Source: an uncultured Clostridia bacterium (lineage in GTDB: Bacteria; Bacillota; Clostridia; HGM11514). From it: 64,000 nt of DNA. Shown here piece by piece: positions 16,870 to 23,992 of this stretch (positions are counted from its first letter, which is position 1; each line of letters opens with the position of its first letter). The notes below the pieces were generated by a model. The model did not search any database. It saw only the letters and a program-made list of their open reading frames with translations, and was not told where the DNA came from. The position numbers were made by a program, and so were the translations under genes. The stretch covers positions 1 through 64,000 of the forward strand of contig CAKSKB010000012.1 in the NCBI GenBank assembly GCA_934464705.1, given 5' to 3'.

Positions 16870-17580
16870 TTATTCCCCCATAAGTCTTTTAAGAATTTCC
16901 CTGTAAGCGTCCTCAACGCCGCCCATGTCGCGTCTGAACCTGTCTTTGTCGAGTTTTTCTTTGGTCACGCTGTCCCAGAAACGGCAGGTATCGGGGGAAA
17001 TCTCATCCGCCAGAACGATTTCGCCGTCGGCGGTTTTGCCGAATTCCAGCTTGAAGTCGATAAGTTCGATGTTGAGGTCGGCAAGGTAATCCGTAAGGAT
17101 TTTGTTGACCGCAAATGCCATGTCGGTAATTTTTTTAAGCTCGTCCTCGGTTGCGAGATTCATGGCAAAGATGTGATAATCGTTCACCATCGGGTCGCCG
17201 AGGTCATCGTTCTTGTAAGAAAACTCAAGAACCGTTTTTGAAAGCTTCTGTCCTTCGGGAAGTCCCAGGCGTTTTGAAAGCGAGCCTGCCGCGATGTTTC
17301 TGACAATGACCTCAAGCGGCACAATCGAAACTCTTTTTACAACCGTTTCCCTGTCGGAGATTTCCTCCACAAAGTGCGTCGGAATACCGTTTTTCTCAAG
17401 AAGCTTCATGAGATGGTTCGTAATGCGGTTGTTGATTACGCCCTTGCCGTGAATCGTACCCTTTTTAAGACCGTTAAACGCAGTAGCGTCGTCCTTGTAA
17501 TCCACAATGCAAAGCCCGGGATCATCGGTCGCAAAGACCTTTTTTGCCTTTCCTTCGTAAAGCTGTTCCGTTTTCTTCAT
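16870..17580 (-). CDS. purC: SAICAR synthase
   Basis: 236 residues from MKKTEQLYEGKAKKVF; condenses CAIR and aspartate with ATP. Family landmarks are YEGKAKKVFATDD, VDYKDDATAFNG, NRITNHLMKLLEKNGIPTHFVEE, VPLEVIVRNIAAGS, and LIDFKLEFG...VLADEISPDTCRFWD. The start at 17580 has AAAGGG upstream; the open frame continues 41 codons further but through the riboswitch terminator, so that extension is not translated. First gene of the purC-F-O-H-D-L operon, hence under direct control of the riboswitch at 17686-17758. Confidence 0.97.
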   Translation of the reverse strand: MKKTEQLYEGKAKKVFATDDPGLCIVDYKDDATAFNGLKKGTIHGKGVINNRITNHLMKLLEKNGIPTHFVEEISDRETVVKRVSIVPLEVIVRNIAAGSLSKRLGLPEGQKLSKTVLEFSYKNDDLGDPMVNDYHIFAMNLATEDELKKITDMAFAVNKILTDYLADLNIELIDFKLEFGKTADGEIVLADEISPDTCRFWDSVTKEKLDKDRFRRDMGGVEDAYREILKRLMGE

Positions 17581-17600
17581 TAAACATTCAACCCTTTCTA

Positions 17601-17639
17601 AAAAAATAAGCGCAGGGAAAACCAATAGGTTCCCTACGC
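17601..17639 (-). terminator. Riboswitch-linked intrinsic terminator before purC
   Basis: On the minus strand a GC-rich stem (GCGTAGGGAA pairing with TTTTCCCTGCGC around a short loop) is followed by TTATTTTTTT. It lies between the guanine aptamer and purC, and its 5' arm GCGTAGG repeats the aptamer's 3' sequence around 17694-17700, the layout expected for a switch between antiterminator and terminator. Confidence 0.85.
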
Positions 17640-17685
17640 AAGCAATCGTTTCAAAGCCCGGTGCAAAAAGCATAGGACTCCTCAG

Positions 17686-17758
17686 TTTCCATAGCGTAGG
17701 CAATTTACGGCTGCCACGTAGAGACTCTCACACCACATCTGTGAGTTAATATGGAAAA
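17686..17758 (-). promoter_or_regulatory. Purine riboswitch aptamer, guanine type
   Basis: The minus strand has the three-way junction of the purine riboswitch class: P1 TTTTCCATA/TATGGAAA; P2 CTCACA...TGTGAG with loop AGATGTGG; J2/3 TCTCTAC; P3 GGCAG...TTGCC with loop CCGTAAA; and J3/1 ending C-TATGG. The P2 and P3 loops match the conserved kissing loops. The pyrimidine that reads the ligand (position 74 in the Bacillus xpt numbering) is C, predicting guanine/hypoxanthine rather than adenine. With the terminator downstream it should switch the purine operon off when guanine is plentiful. Confidence 0.9.
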
Positions 17759-17773
17759 TATTCAACTGCTAAT

Positions 17774-17802
17774 ATCATATCATAGTTTCGGATAAAATTC
17801 AA
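17774..17802 (-). promoter_or_regulatory. Promoter of the purine operon
   Basis: Minus strand: TTGAAT (17797-17802), 17-nt spacer, TATGAT (17774-17779). Transcription would start about 7-10 nt before the aptamer's P1 stem, as expected for a riboswitch leader. Confidence 0.7.
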
Positions 17803-17827
17803 GTACTTTATCGAAAATTGATGAAAT

Positions 17828-18895
17828 TTATTTGTACAGGCATTTGAGCCACGCCGCACGCCCTGATGCACGCATGATGATATACGACAGCAAAAGCGAT
17901 GAACAAAAGACAAAAAGGTACTGAAACGGCGCACTTAAGGCACCGCCGAGAGATGGGATAAGCATAAGACATTCCGCCGCAAGCATATGCACAAAGTAAA
18001 TCAGCGACGAAAGCGTGCGGAGCTTTTTGTATACGGGGGCGTCCGGAAGTTTAATGTTAAGTGCGGTACAGAACAGGAAAAACACCGTCGGCACAAGCCC
18101 GAGGTACATATCGTATTCCTTCGCCCAGCCGATACGGGTAAGCGTAAAAGCCTCCGCCGCAAAGAAAGCAAGCGACCCGAAAAGGCACAAAACGGCGGTT
18201 TTCATTTTCATTTTGACCTCATGCCTTGCGAAAAACACACCTATTAATACGAATAAAAGACCTTCAAAAAGACCGTTCCTCGCAGTTGAAATCAGCATTT
18301 TAACCGAGCGGAGAAAGTCCCACAAAAGCGGAAACCGCCGCAGCGGCTCAATAAGCCCGAACCAGCTCTGCGTGCAAAGCCCGATTAAGTACATTGCGCA
18401 TGCAAAGCAGGCAACGAACGCAGGTCTTATTTTCAGCGACAGCACGATGAGCAAAAATATGTAAGCAAAAACCGCCGCATTGAGATACCAAAGATGCCCG
18501 TATCCCGAGCTGAATATGAAGTTTTTTGCATATATAGCCAAAAACCATTTGGCGCTAAGCCCTGCCTCACGCATATGAATGTACGAAAACGGCATGTGAA
18601 TCAGGGACCAGATAACATAAATTCTTAAAATCCGCTTTATGTAGGCGATGACAACGCTGCTGTCAAACGCCCCTTCGGTGAAAGCCTTTCGGAACAGAAA
18701 ATAAGCCGACGAAACAAAGAAAAACGGCACCGCAATACGGGCGGCAAAATTGACAAGCCCGAAATTTACTATCCAGTTAACGCCCGAAAACGGCGGAACA
18801 TGAATCGAAACCACCAGCGCAGCGCATATAAATTTCAAAATATCGATAAAATTGCAGCTGCCGGCGACAGCCCTTCCCGAACCTTCGTAAGTCAT
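17828..18895 (-). CDS. Acyltransferase family 3 membrane protein
   Basis: 355 residues with about ten hydrophobic segments. The N-terminal part has the acyltransferase-3 pattern: FIDILKFICAALVVSIHVPPF with the catalytic-type histidine, then FFFVSSAYFLF in the second helix. Such enzymes add acetyl or other acyl groups to sugars of cell-surface polymers, exopolysaccharide or peptidoglycan, or act without a known substrate. Only a weak ribosome site (AAGGA, about 13 nt) precedes the start. It reads in the same direction as, and 45 nt after, the transglutaminase-fold gene, so the two may be co-expressed. Confidence 0.8.
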   Translation of the reverse strand: MTYEGSGRAVAGSCNFIDILKFICAALVVSIHVPPFSGVNWIVNFGLVNFAARIAVPFFFVSSAYFLFRKAFTEGAFDSSVVIAYIKRILRIYVIWSLIHMPFSYIHMREAGLSAKWFLAIYAKNFIFSSGYGHLWYLNAAVFAYIFLLIVLSLKIRPAFVACFACAMYLIGLCTQSWFGLIEPLRRFPLLWDFLRSVKMLISTARNGLFEGLLFVLIGVFFARHEVKMKMKTAVLCLFGSLAFFAAEAFTLTRIGWAKEYDMYLGLVPTVFFLFCTALNIKLPDAPVYKKLRTLSSLIYFVHMLAAECLMLIPSLGGALSAPFQYLFVFCSSLLLSYIIMRASGRAAWLKCLYK

Positions 18896-18940
18896 AAAGC
18901 GCCAAATCCTTAAAAAGTGTTTTTCGTTATCTTTTTAATA

Positions 18941-20851
18941 TCATTTCAATTCGTATTCCAGCGAGCAAAGTTCGTTCTTTTCGGCATCAAGCAGCGTCAC
19001 CTTAACCGTTCCGGTTTTGGGAAAATTCTTCGGATAAACCGTCGGATATTCTCCCGGTACGAGCGAAAGCATTTTTCTTTCGCTGAAAAGGTCACCGGAC
19101 TCAAATCTTATAAAGTAGTCGCCTTCCTGTGCAACCGTAGCATAAAATGTTCCCCGTTCGTAAGTTATGCCGTACTCATAATTCGTTTTCGGGAGTTTGA
19201 TTATTACCTTACCGTACTCCGATATATAACACTCCTCGCCCTCTTTTTCGGGAGATGCCGAAATGGTATATTTTTTTGTCCATACCGAAGCGTCAGACAG
19301 ATTCGGAATTGTAATTTCCTGCGTTTCGGCAGCGTTTCCTTCAATTGAGCGGACTGCTTTTCCGGGTGCGGTCATCGTCGGCTCAAGGGATATTTTCCAC
19401 GCTCCCCACCAGTGCGCATAGAGCACCGCATTTCCGCTTTGAATTTCGTCAAGACTTTCAATTTTCGTTCCGCCCGATTTTCGGGTATACCAGCCGTCGA
19501 AATCAAAACCGTCTCTTTTCGGCTCATAGAAATTTCCATCGCCGCTCACCCAACAGCTGTTAAGATATTCGCAGGAGGTCTTTTTTCCGCCGCTGTAATT
19601 TTCATCGAAGGCAACGCTGCGCTTAACCGTACTCTGCGGCAGCGGAAGAGTCACCATGGGATTCACCATATACAGCATATCGTTTTTGTAATAATCCCTT
19701 ACAACCTCAATATTATTTCCGTTTTGCCTTACACGGCAGAAAACAACATCTTTAATGCCGCTGATGGTGTAGGTGTAATACTCATCGGTTTCAAAGCTGT
19801 AAAGGTATACCGTTGATTGGCTCGTAATAAAGCTCGGTCTGAAAAAGCAGAGATATTTGCCGTCATTCGTAAAAACCATGCTGCTCGGCTTAGCCCCGTT
19901 CTCATTCGATGAAGGCGTAAGCGTTTCGGAAAAATCGGTTGTGGTTTTCACCTTGTCAATATCAATATAGTAAAATGCCTGTTTGTCATCATCCCATATA
20001 AAAGGCAGGTAAAATCCGGTAAACATATTATGGTTTTCATAAGTTTTGTCAGTGCAGTGCGTGTTATAGTCTACATATCCGTCTCTGGTAAGCACATCGT
20101 CGCTGACCAGGAAATGCGAACGGCCGGCTTTGCCGGGGGTATCGGGAACAGGGTCATCCGCCGTAACATCAACATGATAGCGTTTTCCGCCGATTGTAAC
20201 GCAGCTCCACGCATGAGGCTGGGGGTTATCGCCTAAGTTAAGCGGCTTTCTTCCCTCAACATATGTCGCTTTGACTCCTACTCTGGCAAGCAAATTGTTA
20301 TAAGCTTTTGCATAGCCGTCGCACACCGCATACCCTTCCACGATCGCACCGTATGCCTTGTGAACATTCGGTCTGCTCACTGTCACATCGTACTGACAGT
20401 TAACCGCAAGCCAGTCATGAAGCGCCAGGGCTTTCTGAAGGTCTGTCATGCCCTTGCCCTTATTTTTGCCGAGAGCCTCATAAAGCGCATTCTGAACCGC
20501 TTTTTCATATATGGCGTCGGTGTCGCCCGCCTCATCTTCCGTTACGGTAACGGATTCCGCCAAAGGCTTCATCGTTCCCAATCCGTCCCAGAACATGACC
20601 TTGTCGCCGACATTAACATCAAGCTTTGCAATGCCGCCTTTCTCCACGGGCTTTGTGACAAGCTTCGTAAGCTTGCCGTTTTCATCGTATGACGCAGCAA
20701 CCGCAACACCGGCGGCGCCGTTCCCTACAAGCGCTTTGCCGCCCGAAACCGTAATCGCCGAATCCGCCGCCGAAGCGCCCATCGGATTAACCGCCGAACA
20801 TATTACCGTAAAAAGTATAACCGCTGCCGATATTGTTTTCTTAAAATTCAT
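18941..20851 (-). CDS. Exported transglutaminase-fold protein with InlB-type repeat
   Basis: 636 residues. A signal peptide ends near ASAAD. Residues about 145-235 form a transglutaminase-like/papain-fold core: ALHDWLAVNCQYD, then EGYAVCDGYAKAYNNLL with the nucleophilic Cys, PHAWSCVTIGGKRYHVDVTADD with the His and Asp. A beta-rich propeller-like region with many Tyr/Phe follows, then an InlB/Listeria-Bacteroides repeat (DGFDFDGWYTRKSGG...LYAHW) and a C-terminal beta domain. No SLH or LPXTG anchor is visible, so it is probably secreted. It may cross-link or cleave peptide bonds at the surface; the substrate is unknown. The ATG at 20851 is preferred; a GTG at 20863 overlaps the GGAG site. Confidence 0.8.
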   Translation of the reverse strand: MNFKKTISAAVILFTVICSAVNPMGASAADSAITVSGGKALVGNGAAGVAVAASYDENGKLTKLVTKPVEKGGIAKLDVNVGDKVMFWDGLGTMKPLAESVTVTEDEAGDTDAIYEKAVQNALYEALGKNKGKGMTDLQKALALHDWLAVNCQYDVTVSRPNVHKAYGAIVEGYAVCDGYAKAYNNLLARVGVKATYVEGRKPLNLGDNPQPHAWSCVTIGGKRYHVDVTADDPVPDTPGKAGRSHFLVSDDVLTRDGYVDYNTHCTDKTYENHNMFTGFYLPFIWDDDKQAFYYIDIDKVKTTTDFSETLTPSSNENGAKPSSMVFTNDGKYLCFFRPSFITSQSTVYLYSFETDEYYTYTISGIKDVVFCRVRQNGNNIEVVRDYYKNDMLYMVNPMVTLPLPQSTVKRSVAFDENYSGGKKTSCEYLNSCWVSGDGNFYEPKRDGFDFDGWYTRKSGGTKIESLDEIQSGNAVLYAHWWGAWKISLEPTMTAPGKAVRSIEGNAAETQEITIPNLSDASVWTKKYTISASPEKEGEECYISEYGKVIIKLPKTNYEYGITYERGTFYATVAQEGDYFIRFESGDLFSERKMLSLVPGEYPTVYPKNFPKTGTVKVTLLDAEKNELCSLEYELK

Positions 20852-20933
20852 CGTGTTTATCACTCCTGCCGTGTTTGTGATTGATGTAAATATTATATCA
20901 CAGTTTCGTAAAAATTTCTACCCCCCTGCAGAA

Positions 20934-20968
20934 AAAAGCACTCAAAACCGAAATTTTGAGTGCTTTTT
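20934..20968. terminator. Bidirectional-looking terminator after the GH2 gene
   Basis: AAAAAAGCACTCAAAA and TTTTGAGTGCTTTTTT form a long perfect stem with a T run on each strand. It lies between the GH2 stop (20971) and the transglutaminase-fold gene, so those two genes are separate transcripts. Confidence 0.85.
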
Positions 20969-20970
20969 TA

Positions 20971-22737
20971 TTACAGCTTTTCTATTGCTGCGGTCTGCGT
21001 GTTTATTTCACGGAACTTTTCGGGGTCAAACTTGAATTTTCTGTCGTAGGTCATCAGACCGTTCATTTCCTGTTCCACATCGTAAAGCTGCGTGTAGCAG
21101 AACCCGAGAAAATACGGATTGTTCAAAATCACCTCGGTCAGACCCTTATATCTTTCGATGAATTCCTCCTCGGTCTTGGGAGCGTTCCCGTAGCTCCAGC
21201 CCTTGTTTGAAACATCCCAGCCGATTCCGCCGTATTCGCTCATAAACAGCGGCTCACCCCTGAACCTCTGCCATTTTGCCATAGCGCTTCTGTTAATCTG
21301 GTCGTTCACGGTTCCCTCGCCGATATGGGCGTAGTTTTCCCTGAATTTGTCCACATCGCCCTCGTAATCGTGAACATCGAAAATATCGGTTACGGTGTGA
21401 TAGTTGCCGCTTGTATCGATAACAGGCCTTGTGCTGTCCATCGCCTTTGTAATCCGGTAAACCGTTTCAACAACCTCGCGGGAAGTTGGGTATTCAACGC
21501 AAACGCCGCCCTCCGTCCGCTTTACGGGCCATGTTTCGTTAAACGGACACCACCCGATAATCGACGGATGGTTAAAATCTCTTTCAACGCCCTCCATCCA
21601 CTCGGGAAGAAAACCGTTAAGTTCCGCAAGACTAAGCGGCTGATAGCCCCAGTTTGCGTGTTCGCCCCAAACCGTGTAGCCGAGCCTGTCCGCCCAATAG
21701 AGGAACCGCTCTTCAAACATTTTTTCGTGAAGCCTTGCGCCGTTAAAGCCCAGCTGCATGGAATAAAGAATGTCATTTTTAAGGTCCTCATCGGTCGGAG
21801 CGGTGTAAATTCCGTCCGGGTAGAAGCCCTGGTCAAGCACCCACCTTCCGAACAAGACCTTGCCGTTTATGCGGAGCGCCCTTTCCCCGAGGTCAACCGA
21901 ACGAAGTCCGAAATACGACTTAATCTCATCGGTTTTTTCGTCCCCGTCGAATGTTTCCAGAATAAGGTCGTAAAGCCCGCCGCGTCCGACTTCCCACGGG
22001 TGATTTTCTGAAAGCTTTATTGTAATTGAAGGCTGCATTTCGTTAAGAAAGACCTCGCCTTCGCCCATTTTCACGCCTTCCCAGAGAGCGGTTGCTCTGC
22101 ACTTCATGCCGGAGGTTTCCCCTGCTTTCGAGAGCCTGATTTCAACTGTTCCGTGCTGAACATCGGGATAAATTCTGCAAGATTTCACATAGTTTTTCGG
22201 AACATATTCAAGCCAAACCGTCTGCCATATTCCGGTTGTTCTTGTGTAAAAACAGCCCTCGGATTTATACTTTGCGCACTGCTTACCGCTCGGAGAGAGG
22301 TTTTCCTTAATGTGGTCAACAGCGCATACGGTAATAAAATTATCCTTTTCGTTAAGAAATGCCGTGATGTCGAACTCAAAAGAGGAGTATCCGCCTCTGT
22401 GTTCGCCGACAAGCTTTTCGTTGACATACAAAAATGTATGGTAATCCACTGCGCCGAAATGAAGAATAACCCTTCCTTTAAGCCAATTTTGCGGAACCTC
22501 AATGTCCCTTCTGTACCATACGCAATTGTGAAAATCCGTATCGCCGATGCCCGACAGCTTGCTTTCGGGGCAAAAAGGGACCGTTATTTTCATGTCCAAA
22601 GACTTCCTTTTTTCAAAGCCCGTTTCTCTGCCGACCTCGTTTTCGTCAAAGCAGAAGTCCCATTCGCCGTTAAGATTAATCCAGTTATCTCTCATAAACT
22701 GAGGTCTGGGATGTTCCGGCCTCGGAATCGTGTTCAT
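20971..22737 (-). CDS. Glycoside hydrolase family 2 protein
   Basis: 588 residues, likely cytoplasmic as no signal peptide is seen. It has the GH2 order: sugar-binding jelly roll (RDNWINLNGEWDFCFDE, then FGAVDYHTFLYVNEKLVGEHRGGYSSFEFDIT), an immunoglobulin-like domain, and a TIM barrel. The acid/base Glu is in WCPFNETWP and the nucleophile Glu in PLFMSEYGGIGWD. Length and lack of extra C-terminal domains fit small GH2 enzymes (beta-galactosidase, beta-glucuronidase or arabinopyranosidase-like); the sugar cannot be chosen from sequence alone. Divergent from the AraC regulator at 22863, which is its probable activator. Confidence 0.88.
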   Translation of the reverse strand: MNTIPRPEHPRPQFMRDNWINLNGEWDFCFDENEVGRETGFEKRKSLDMKITVPFCPESKLSGIGDTDFHNCVWYRRDIEVPQNWLKGRVILHFGAVDYHTFLYVNEKLVGEHRGGYSSFEFDITAFLNEKDNFITVCAVDHIKENLSPSGKQCAKYKSEGCFYTRTTGIWQTVWLEYVPKNYVKSCRIYPDVQHGTVEIRLSKAGETSGMKCRATALWEGVKMGEGEVFLNEMQPSITIKLSENHPWEVGRGGLYDLILETFDGDEKTDEIKSYFGLRSVDLGERALRINGKVLFGRWVLDQGFYPDGIYTAPTDEDLKNDILYSMQLGFNGARLHEKMFEERFLYWADRLGYTVWGEHANWGYQPLSLAELNGFLPEWMEGVERDFNHPSIIGWCPFNETWPVKRTEGGVCVEYPTSREVVETVYRITKAMDSTRPVIDTSGNYHTVTDIFDVHDYEGDVDKFRENYAHIGEGTVNDQINRSAMAKWQRFRGEPLFMSEYGGIGWDVSNKGWSYGNAPKTEEEFIERYKGLTEVILNNPYFLGFCYTQLYDVEQEMNGLMTYDRKFKFDPEKFREINTQTAAIEKL

Positions 22738-22816
22738 AATATCAACCCTTTCGCTTTTGATAAATATAATATACCACCGAAAGGTGCAAAATTAAATGCA
22801 TTTTTCTATTAAATTA

Positions 22817-22845
22817 TTGACTTTTTCTACTGCCTTTGATAAAAT
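22817..22845 (+). promoter_or_regulatory. Promoter of the AraC-family gene
   Basis: TTGACT (22817-22822), 17-nt spacer, TAAAAT (22840-22845), 18 nt before the ATG. The opposite strand towards the GH2 gene has only a -10-like TATATT with a poor -35, as expected for an activator-dependent promoter. Confidence 0.65.
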
Positions 22846-22862
22846 GTATGTGAGGTGATTTT

Positions 22863-23645
22863 ATGTTTTCGGTTTCGAGAATAGCAACGCTGTGGCCTGA
22901 AAATGAATCGTTTCGGCTGGATAGACACAACGCCCCCGACGAGGTCGTATTTATATTCTGCCATACACCGATCGGGCTTTTTTATAAGGGGAAAGAAGTG
23001 ATTTGCCCCAAAAACACGGCGGTATTCTTCGAGCCGTCTTATCATCAGATTTTTTTCGCACACGGCGAAAGATTAATGCATGACTGGATGCACATCAAAG
23101 GCGAAATTGTTCCGTATTTAAGGCGGTTCGGAATTGAGCTTAACAAGCCTTACGAAATCAAAAACGGCAGTTTTATCACAGAAACAATTCAAGAGCTTGA
23201 ACTCGAGTTCCTTCATGCCGACATTTTGTCAAAAGAGATGATTGACAATAAGCTGCACGGGTTCGTCCTGCAATTTGCCAGAAGCGTTTTTGCAGCGGAT
23301 GACATTCCAAGCGACGCCAAAAATCTAATGCAGCTTGCAAGAACTCAGATACACCATAAATATAACGATAATTGGACGGCTGAAAAAATGGCGGAACTTG
23401 TGCATTTAAGTCCGTCAAGATTTTTCTTTCTTTATAATAAAACATTTAATATATCGCCGAAAAAAGACCTCCAAAGGGTCAGAATGCAGCACGCAAAGCA
23501 CCTTCTTATGCAAAACAGATTCACCGTGAAAGAGGTTGCCGAGCAAATCGGATACGAAAATTCATACTTTTTTATCAGAAAATTCAAAGCCGAAACGGGC
23601 GAAACGCCGGGACAGTTCAAAAAAAGATTCGGTAACCGCTCATGA
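22863..23645 (+). CDS. AraC-family transcriptional regulator
   Basis: 260 residues. An N-terminal cupin-like sensor half (to about 150; GLFYKGKEVICPKNTAVFFEPSY) is joined to a C-terminal pair of helix-turn-helix motifs: WTAEKMAELVHLSPSRFFFLYNKTF and FTVKEVAEQIGYENSYFFIRKFKAETGETPGQFKKRF, the second being the standard AraC signature. GAGGTGA precedes the start. As a divergent neighbour it most likely controls the GH2 gene in response to a sugar, which is inference from gene arrangement. Confidence 0.92.
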   Translation: MFSVSRIATLWPENESFRLDRHNAPDEVVFIFCHTPIGLFYKGKEVICPKNTAVFFEPSYHQIFFAHGERLMHDWMHIKGEIVPYLRRFGIELNKPYEIKNGSFITETIQELELEFLHADILSKEMIDNKLHGFVLQFARSVFAADDIPSDAKNLMQLARTQIHHKYNDNWTAEKMAELVHLSPSRFFFLYNKTFNISPKKDLQRVRMQHAKHLLMQNRFTVKEVAEQIGYENSYFFIRKFKAETGETPGQFKKRFGNRS

Positions 23646-23651
23646 GGAAAT

Positions 23652-23685
23652 AAAAATCGCCGCCTACGCACCGGCGGCGATTTTT
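23652..23685. terminator. Terminator after araC-type gene (both strands)
   Basis: AAAAATCGCCGCC and GGCGGCGATTTTT form a 13-bp stem with an 8-nt loop, 7 nt after the AraC stop. The T run works on the plus strand; the mirrored A run makes it a terminator for the minus-strand 28-codon ORF at 23700 as well. Confidence 0.9.
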
Positions 23686-23699
23686 GCATTTTAATCAGT

Positions 23700-23786
23700 T
23701 TACAGTTCAAGGGAATTTTCATTCAGCAGAAACTCATAAAGTCCGAGATGAAGTATTCCGTCCTCATCCGTCCAAGGCATCTGCAT
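23700..23786 (-). CDS. Candidate 28-residue protein
   Basis: A short frame, MQMPWTDEDGILHLGL then YEFLLNENSLEL, starting 6 nt after a good GGAGGG site and ending just before a strong terminator, so it has the structure of a real minigene. The composition is acidic, with no signal peptide or membrane helix. I recognise no family. The upstream 150 nt carry no obvious consensus promoter. It could instead be the remnant of a longer gene, but the fresh ribosome site argues for translation. Confidence 0.45.
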   Translation of the reverse strand: MQMPWTDEDGILHLGLYEFLLNENSLEL

Positions 23787-23931
23787 TATAACCCTCCGTC
23801 AGCTTAAAACTTAGGGGTATTTTACCCTGACTTTCAAGTATAGTATACCACCATTTAAAAAAAATATCAAGTGTTTACTTAAAATTCAGGTGTATTTGCA
23901 CTCAAATTTTCATTACAGCCAATCGTTTTCC

Positions 23932-23969
23932 GAAAAAACACCCCCTGCAAAATCCTTTGCAGGGGGTGT
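23932..23969 (-). terminator. Terminator of ppdK
   Basis: Minus strand: ACACCCCCTGCAAAGGATTT is the first arm and loop, and TGCAGGGGGTGT pairs back, followed by TTTTTT. The stem starts 24 nt after the ppdK stop. Confidence 0.92.
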
Positions 23970-23992
23970 CATTATTATAAGGAAATATTAAA

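Noticed and set aside
17581..17703. 41-codon N-terminal extension of purC
   Set aside because: It would be read through the riboswitch terminator and aptamer; the ATG at 17580 has its own ribosome site and matches the family's N-terminus.
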